Source of the DNA: Clostridia bacterium
GTDB lineage: Bacteria > Bacillota > Clostridia > HGM11327
Direction of reading: 5' to 3'
Length of the DNA: 10,246 nt
NCBI GenBank assembly: GCA_017935525.1
Contig: JAGBHJ010000177.1
Location: forward strand, 1 to 10,246
Shown here: piece after piece, positions 6,900 through 10,246 of the stretch
How the letters are laid out: each line of letters begins with the position of its first letter
Position numbering within the stretch: the first letter of the stretch is position 1
Made by a program: the position numbers and the translations under genes
The notes under the pieces: model-generated
What the model saw: only the letters and a program-made list of their open reading frames with translations
The model's database searches: none
What the model was told of the DNA's origin: nothing

Positions 6900-7031
6900 A
6901 TGACAGTGGATAATACATTGAACAGACTCGAAGAGGTTGCTGCCAGAATAAAGGAAATGCGCAGCATAATGGGTTTTTCTGTTGCACAAATGGCATAAAA
7001 GACAGACGTAAGTGAATAAAAGTACGTTCAG
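6900..7031 (+). pseudogene. Interrupted N-terminal XRE-type helix-turn-helix segment of the module 1 gene
   Basis: ATG 6900 has the best ribosome binding site in the window (AAGGAGG, 6886-6892, 7 bases away) and opens a frame of 32 codons, ending at TAA 6996-6998. A second in-frame TAA lies at 7017-7019, and the frame then runs without a shift into the 712-codon open frame that starts at 7032. The residues on both sides of the stops align with the intact HTH of the downstream paralogue: AARIKEMR with AARIKELR, FSVAQMA-x-KTDVS with LSIEEMA-x-KTGVT. This was therefore one gene whose HTH coding part carries two nonsense codons. Either it is decaying, or the 32-residue product acts as a short upstream peptide that permits reinitiation at 7032. 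TAA is used as a normal stop elsewhere in the window, so recoding is unlikely. Confidence 0.8.
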
Positions 7032-9170
7032 ATGGAAAACGCAGAGATCGATCTGCCCTTTACATTTATTTATAAATGTGCGTCTGCGTTTGATATTGAG
7101 CTTACAGACCTTTTGGAAGGCCAAAGCGCAAAGCTTTCTTCATATACGGTAACAAGAAGGGGGCAGGGTCAGCTTACGGCAAAGGAAGATGGCATAGAGA
7201 TCAGCAATCTTGCGCCCTTGTTCAGAAATAAGCTGGCAGAGCCCTATTGGGTTAAGTATGAGTATTCCGAGCAGCTGCAGAGAAAGCCCATACACACCAC
7301 CACCCACAGCGGTCAGGAGTTTGATATTGTTATAAGCGGTAGCCTTAAGGTGCAGGTAGGCAACAATTCAGTTGTTTTGCACGAGGGCGACAGTATATAT
7401 TATGATAGCGGTACACCCCACGGTATGATCGCCGTTGACGGTAAGGATTGTGTGTTCTGCGCAGTTGTTCTTTCCGGTGAGGAAAACGTAAACGAGGAGG
7501 AGATCCACAGCACGTTGGTTTCCGCAGGCAGAGCTGATAATCTTTTGGTGGAGAAGTTCGTACATTGCGTCGAGGATGAAAACGGCTCATTGCAGAAGAT
7601 ATCCTTTACAAATGAGGATGAGTTCAACTTTGCTTACGACGTTGTGGACGCTATCGCGGACAAATATCCCGATAAGCTGGCAATGATCCACGTGGACAAT
7701 GACAAGAACGAAAAGAGATACACCTTTAAGGATCTTAAGCGTCACTCTGCGCAGTGCGCAAACTACTTTAAGTCCCTGGGCATCAAAAAGGGTGACAAGG
7801 TAATGCTGGTGCTTAAAAGACATTACCAGTTCTGGGTATCCATATTGGCATTGCACAAGCTGGGCGCAGTGGCTATCCCCGCAACAAATCAGCTTGTTCA
7901 GCATGACTTTGAATACAGATTCAACTCCGCAGGCGTTAAGGCGATAGTCTGCACCGGCGAGGGCGAAACAGCAAAGCACGCAGAGCTTGCTTGTGAGAAT
8001 TGTCCTCAGGTTGAGCACAAGATAATAGTAAGAGGCACGAGAGAGGGCTGGAGAAACTTTGACGAGGAGTATCCTCTTTTCAGCGGCAAGTTCGAAAGAA
8101 CGGAAGATACCGCTTGCGGCAACGACAACATGATAATGTTCTTTACGTCGGGCACAACGGGCTACCCCAAGATCGCCGCACACAGCTACAAGTATGCTCT
8201 TGGCCACTTTATAACGGCAAAATATTGGCATTGCGTGGACAGAAACGGCCTGCACCTTACAATATCCGACACAGGCTGGGGTAAGGCGCTGTGGGGCAAG
8301 CTGTACGGACAATGGATGTGCGAGGGCGCTGTGTTCGTATATGACTTTGAAAGATTCCATGCGGCTGACATCATGCCCATGTTTGCAAAGTACAACATCA
8401 CAACATTCTGCGCACCGCCTACAATGTACAGAATGTTTATAAAGGAAGATCTCTCCAAGTACGATCTTTCATCAATAAAGCACGCTACAACAGCTGGCGA
8501 GGCGTTGAACCCCGAGGTTTATTACCAGTTTGAAAAGGCAACAGGTCTTAAGATACATGAGGGCTTTGGACAGACGGAAACAACGTTGACGGTTGGTACT
8601 CTTATCGGCACAACACCTAAGCCGGGCTCAATGGGTAAGCCCATACCGCTGTATGACATGGATATCGTCGATACTGACGGCAACCCTGTCGGAATAGGTG
8701 AAAACGGCGAGATCGTTATCCATACGGAAAACGGCGCTCCCTGCGGCTTGTTCAGCGGATACTATCTGGATGAGGAAAAGACAAAGGATGTATGGCACGA
8801 CGGTCTCTACCACACGGGTGACGTTGCGTGGAGGGATGAGGACGGCTATCTGTGGTACGTAAGCAGAATAGACGACGTTATCAAGTCCTCCGGTTACAGA
8901 ATCGGACCATTCGAGATAGAAAACGTTATCATGGAGCTTCCTTACGTGCTTGAGTGCGGCGTTTGTGCGGCACCGGATGAGGTAAGAGGTCAGGTGGTTA
9001 AGGCATGCATCGTTCTTACAAAGGGAACAGAGCCTACCGAGGAGCTCAAAAAGGAGATACAGACATACGTTAAGGAGCACACCGCACCTTATAAGTATCC
9101 CAGAATAGTTGAGTTCAGAACGGAGCTTCCCAAAACTATCAGCGGAAAGATACAGAGAAACAAGCTCTGA
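7032..9170 (+). CDS. Cupin-acyl-CoA synthetase fusion (AMP-forming, medium/branched short-chain type)
   Basis: The open frame is 712 residues. Residues ~1-40 continue a broken HTH domain. Residues ~60-150 are a cupin: HSGQEFDIVISG (92-103), then EGDSIYYDSGTPHGM (118-132), with His92, Glu96 and His130 as possible metal ligands. Residues ~195-712 are a complete AMP-forming synthetase: P-loop TSGTTGYPK (372-380), GFGQTE (511-516), YHTGD (593-597), hinge region RIDDVIKSSGYRIGPFEIE (612-630) and the A10 motif PKTISGKIQ with catalytic Lys706. Such enzymes convert a carboxylic acid, ATP and CoA to acyl-CoA via an acyl-adenylate. The sequence resembles medium-chain (ACSM-like) synthetases; the acid is not readable from sequence. 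All catalytic motifs are present, so the enzyme part looks under selection. No ribosome binding site precedes ATG 7032; translation may depend on reinitiation after the short frame at 6900-6998. Control by a tRNA-Ile-type T-box suggests a role in supplying isoleucine. No clear terminator follows the stop. Confidence 0.85.
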   Translation: MENAEIDLPFTFIYKCASAFDIELTDLLEGQSAKLSSYTVTRRGQGQLTAKEDGIEISNLAPLFRNKLAEPYWVKYEYSEQLQRKPIHTTTHSGQEFDIVISGSLKVQVGNNSVVLHEGDSIYYDSGTPHGMIAVDGKDCVFCAVVLSGEENVNEEEIHSTLVSAGRADNLLVEKFVHCVEDENGSLQKISFTNEDEFNFAYDVVDAIADKYPDKLAMIHVDNDKNEKRYTFKDLKRHSAQCANYFKSLGIKKGDKVMLVLKRHYQFWVSILALHKLGAVAIPATNQLVQHDFEYRFNSAGVKAIVCTGEGETAKHAELACENCPQVEHKIIVRGTREGWRNFDEEYPLFSGKFERTEDTACGNDNMIMFFTSGTTGYPKIAAHSYKYALGHFITAKYWHCVDRNGLHLTISDTGWGKALWGKLYGQWMCEGAVFVYDFERFHAADIMPMFAKYNITTFCAPPTMYRMFIKEDLSKYDLSSIKHATTAGEALNPEVYYQFEKATGLKIHEGFGQTETTLTVGTLIGTTPKPGSMGKPIPLYDMDIVDTDGNPVGIGENGEIVIHTENGAPCGLFSGYYLDEEKTKDVWHDGLYHTGDVAWRDEDGYLWYVSRIDDVIKSSGYRIGPFEIENVIMELPYVLECGVCAAPDEVRGQVVKACIVLTKGTEPTEELKKEIQTYVKEHTAPYKYPRIVEFRTELPKTISGKIQRNKL

Positions 9171-9243
9171 TGCCTCAAATTGGTATTTCGCGGATACTCA
9201 GCATGAAAAATTGAGAAATTTTTCGAAAAACTCAAAATTGTTA
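9171..9243 (+). other. Short intergenic stretch without a clear terminator
   Basis: Between the synthetase stop and the next -35 box I see only a weak AT-rich hairpin: TTGAG and CTCAA around TTTTTCGAAAAA, at about 9212-9236. No U-tract terminator is evident. Some transcripts from module 1 may run into leader 2 and be stopped by its conditional terminator. Confidence 0.4.
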
Positions 9244-9272
9244 TTGACATTATTATGGAGATGTGTTATAAT
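9244..9272 (+). promoter_or_regulatory. Consensus promoter of T-box module 2
   Basis: TTGACA at 9244-9249 and TATAAT at 9267-9272 have a 17-base spacer. An extended -10 TG lies at 9264-9265. The layout matches module 1, with the T-box leader starting immediately downstream. Confidence 0.9.
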
Positions 9273-9458
9273 GTTACTGTTAAAAGCGTTGACGGAGAGG
9301 ACTCAAGGTCACAGCATCAGAGAAGTGGCGGTTGGTGCGAGCCATGTGCGTGAGGCTTTGTAATGTCAGTAGCTCCCGAGCAGGAAGGAAGAACGCAACT
9401 GAGGTTGTCAGTAGAACCTTCTCGTGATGCTGCGTAAATGCATAGGGCTTGTCAGAGC

Positions 9459-9504
9459 CTGAAGGTGGTACGGGTGACCGTGCAATTTGAGTGGTACCGC
9501 GGGT
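9459..9504 (+). repeat. 46-base identical copy of 6752-6797 (stem III and T-box)
   Basis: The block covering stem III and the T-box core is identical in both leaders, 2707 bases apart, with further matches just upstream (ATGCTGCGT; GCATAGGGCTT). Stem I is strongly diverged. This shows that the two leaders, and with them the two genes, arose by tandem duplication of a whole module. Confidence 0.92.
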
Positions 9505-9517
9505 TATAATGAAATAT

Positions 9518-9559
9518 AGCTCGTCTCAAAGAACACATATCTTTGGGACGGGCGTTTTT
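9518..9559 (+). terminator. Conditional terminator of T-box leader 2
   Basis: AGCTCGTCTCAAAG (9518-9531) pairs with CTTTGGGACGGGC (9541-9553), with wobble pairs, across a 9-base loop. It is followed by GTTTTTTG. The left arm is nearly the same as in leader 1 and can pair instead with TTTGAG of the T-box. Confidence 0.9.
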
Positions 9560-9597
9560 TGTTTTCGTACCCAACAAAACCAAAAAAGAGGAAGAAT

Positions 9598-10246
9598 ATG
9601 AAACAGATCAGTGGACTTGATTACAAAATTCAAGAAATGGCAGCCAGAATCAAGGAGCTCAGAGAGATAGAAAATCTTTCTATCGAGGAAATGGCTACCA
9701 AAACCGGCGTTACAGCGGCAGAATACATTGCTTGCGAAAAGGGCGAGGAAAACCTTACCTTTGCATTTATTTACAGATGTGCACTTGCATTCAACGTGGA
9801 CGTAACGGATATCATTGAGGGTACAAGCCCTACCTTGGCATCATACACCGTAACACGCAGGCAGGAGGGACAGAGAGTTGCCCAGGCGCACGGTATGGAA
9901 TATTACAACCTGGCGTCATCCTTCAGAAACAGGATCGCGGAGCCTCTCTACGTTACCGCCGCATACAGCGAGGAAGCACAGAGGAAGGATATCGAGCTTA
10001 CTACTCACGACGGTCAGGAGTGCGACATCGTAATAAAGGGCGCACTTATGGTGCAGGTTGGCTCTCATAAGGAGGTACTCCACGAGGGCGACAGCATATA
10101 CTACGATAGCTCCACACCCCACGGTATGATCGCCGTTGAGGGTACTGATTGCTTGTTCTACGCTATCGTTCTTAATCCGTCGGGTGAGCCCATTCCGGAG
10201 CTTGAGGCAGAAAAGGCTGTTGCAGTTACTGCCCCCGAATATACAA
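9598..10246 (+). CDS. XRE-type HTH-cupin protein, 5' part (continues past the window; probable acyl-CoA synthetase fusion)
   Basis: ATG 9598 with AGAGGAAG upstream (9587-9594) opens a frame that has no stop up to the right edge (216 complete codons). Residues ~10-75 form an intact XRE/lambda-repressor-like helix-turn-helix (AARIKELREIENLSIEEMA, then TKTGVTAAEYIACEKG). Residues ~105-195 are a cupin with THDGQECDIVIKG (136-148) and EGDSIYYDSSTPHGM (163-177); His137, Glu141 and His175 match the possible ligands of the paralogue. The first His of the classical H-x-H is Thr in both copies. It aligns along its whole visible length with the product encoded from 6900, which continues into an acyl-CoA synthetase, so the same fusion is likely here but unseen. 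It could instead end soon after the cupin as a stand-alone XRE-cupin regulator. A tRNA-Val-type T-box controls it. Confidence 0.88.
   Translation, partial: MKQISGLDYKIQEMAARIKELREIENLSIEEMATKTGVTAAEYIACEKGEENLTFAFIYRCALAFNVDVTDIIEGTSPTLASYTVTRRQEGQRVAQAHGMEYYNLASSFRNRIAEPLYVTAAYSEEAQRKDIELTTHDGQECDIVIKGALMVQVGSHKEVLHEGDSIYYDSSTPHGMIAVEGTDCLFYAIVLNPSGEPIPELEAEKAVAVTAPEYT

Larger units (their letters stand above)
9279..9560 (+). promoter_or_regulatory. T-box leader 2, predicted tRNA-Val sensor (specifier GTA)
   Basis: The T-box core GAGTGGTACCGCGG lies at 9489-9502, inside 46 bases identical to leader 1. Stem I differs. Helix GGAG (9294-9297)/CTCC (9373-9376) sits above the kink-turn (TTGAC on the 5' side, CCGAGC on the 3' side), and GAC (9300-9302)/GTC (9365-9367) closes the loop from above. 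The specifier side reads A-GTA-G (9368-9372), the same five-base geometry as A-ATC-A in leader 1, giving codon GTA (9369-9371) for valine followed by a purine. Distal AGAGA (9319-9323) and GGTG (9334-9337) are present. The bulge TGGT (9492-9495) fits an A discriminator base, as in tRNA-Val. The bottom of stem I is short (2-3 pairs), which slightly weakens the fold. The T-box class is certain; the Val call rests on alignment and hand fold. Confidence 0.88.

Noticed and set aside
6996..7019. An alternative genetic code or stop readthrough to explain the two TAA codons
   Set aside because: TAA ends several normal genes here (DegV, msrC, glycosidase, dpaA, dpaB), so TAA is not a sense codon. No readthrough signal is visible.
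7587..8360. A 257-codon minus-strand open frame opposite the acyl-CoA synthetase
   Set aside because: It is a shadow of the synthetase frame, with no motif or upstream signals.
9109..9363. An 84-codon plus-strand frame at the end of the synthetase gene
   Set aside because: It overlaps the synthetase stop region, promoter 2 and stem I of T-box leader 2, and is not protein-like.

Overview
The window looks like chromosomal DNA from an endospore-forming, low-to-moderate-GC member of the Firmicutes, most likely a Clostridia-type anaerobe. Four things support this: an adjacent pair for dipicolinate synthase (dpaA-dpaB, the spore-core dipicolinate pathway), two T-box tRNA-sensing leaders, strong consensus TTGACA-17-TATAAT promoters, and AGGAGG-type ribosome binding sites. 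A species cannot be named from this sequence.

Layout, left to right. (1) The 3' end of a DegV-family gene (1-282). (2) A rightward three-gene unit (449-3863) behind a perfect consensus promoter: free methionine-(R)-sulfoxide reductase, a 771-residue clan GH-D-like (alpha-galactosidase-type) glycosidase with an apparent discoidin-like module, and thiamine pyrophosphokinase. It ends in a strong hairpin terminator shared with the converging genes. (3) A leftward sporulation pair, dpaA-dpaB (5317-3902), with a TTG start for dpaA and a candidate sigma-K-type promoter. (4) A leftward single gene for a nucleoside-hydrolase-like protein (6389-5472) with its own consensus promoter and terminator. (5) Two tandem rightward modules (6532 to the right edge). 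Each has a consensus promoter, a T-box leader with terminator/antiterminator, and a gene encoding an XRE-type helix-turn-helix followed by a cupin. In the first module the cupin is fused to an acyl-CoA synthetase; the second gene leaves the window just after its cupin.

The most interesting part is region 5. By aligning and hand-folding the two leaders, the specifier codon reads ATC (Ile) in the first and GTA (Val) in the second, with identical loop geometry. Both T-box bulges read TGGT, matching an A discriminator base. Starvation for isoleucine or valine should therefore switch on an acyl-CoA synthetase (and its duplicate). My inference is that these enzymes activate branched-chain short acids (2-methylbutyrate, isobutyrate) so that they can be reductively carboxylated to the 2-oxo acids of Ile and Val: a tRNA-controlled branched-chain acid salvage route. 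In the first copy the helix-turn-helix coding segment carries two in-frame TAA codons and the enzyme reading frame has no evident ribosome binding site of its own. The DNA-binding part is therefore broken, while 712 codons of cupin and synthetase stay open.

Intergenic stretches longer than about 300 bases: 6390-6899 (divergent promoters plus the first T-box leader) and 9171-9597 (second promoter and T-box leader). No tRNA, rRNA, CRISPR array or insertion sequence was seen.
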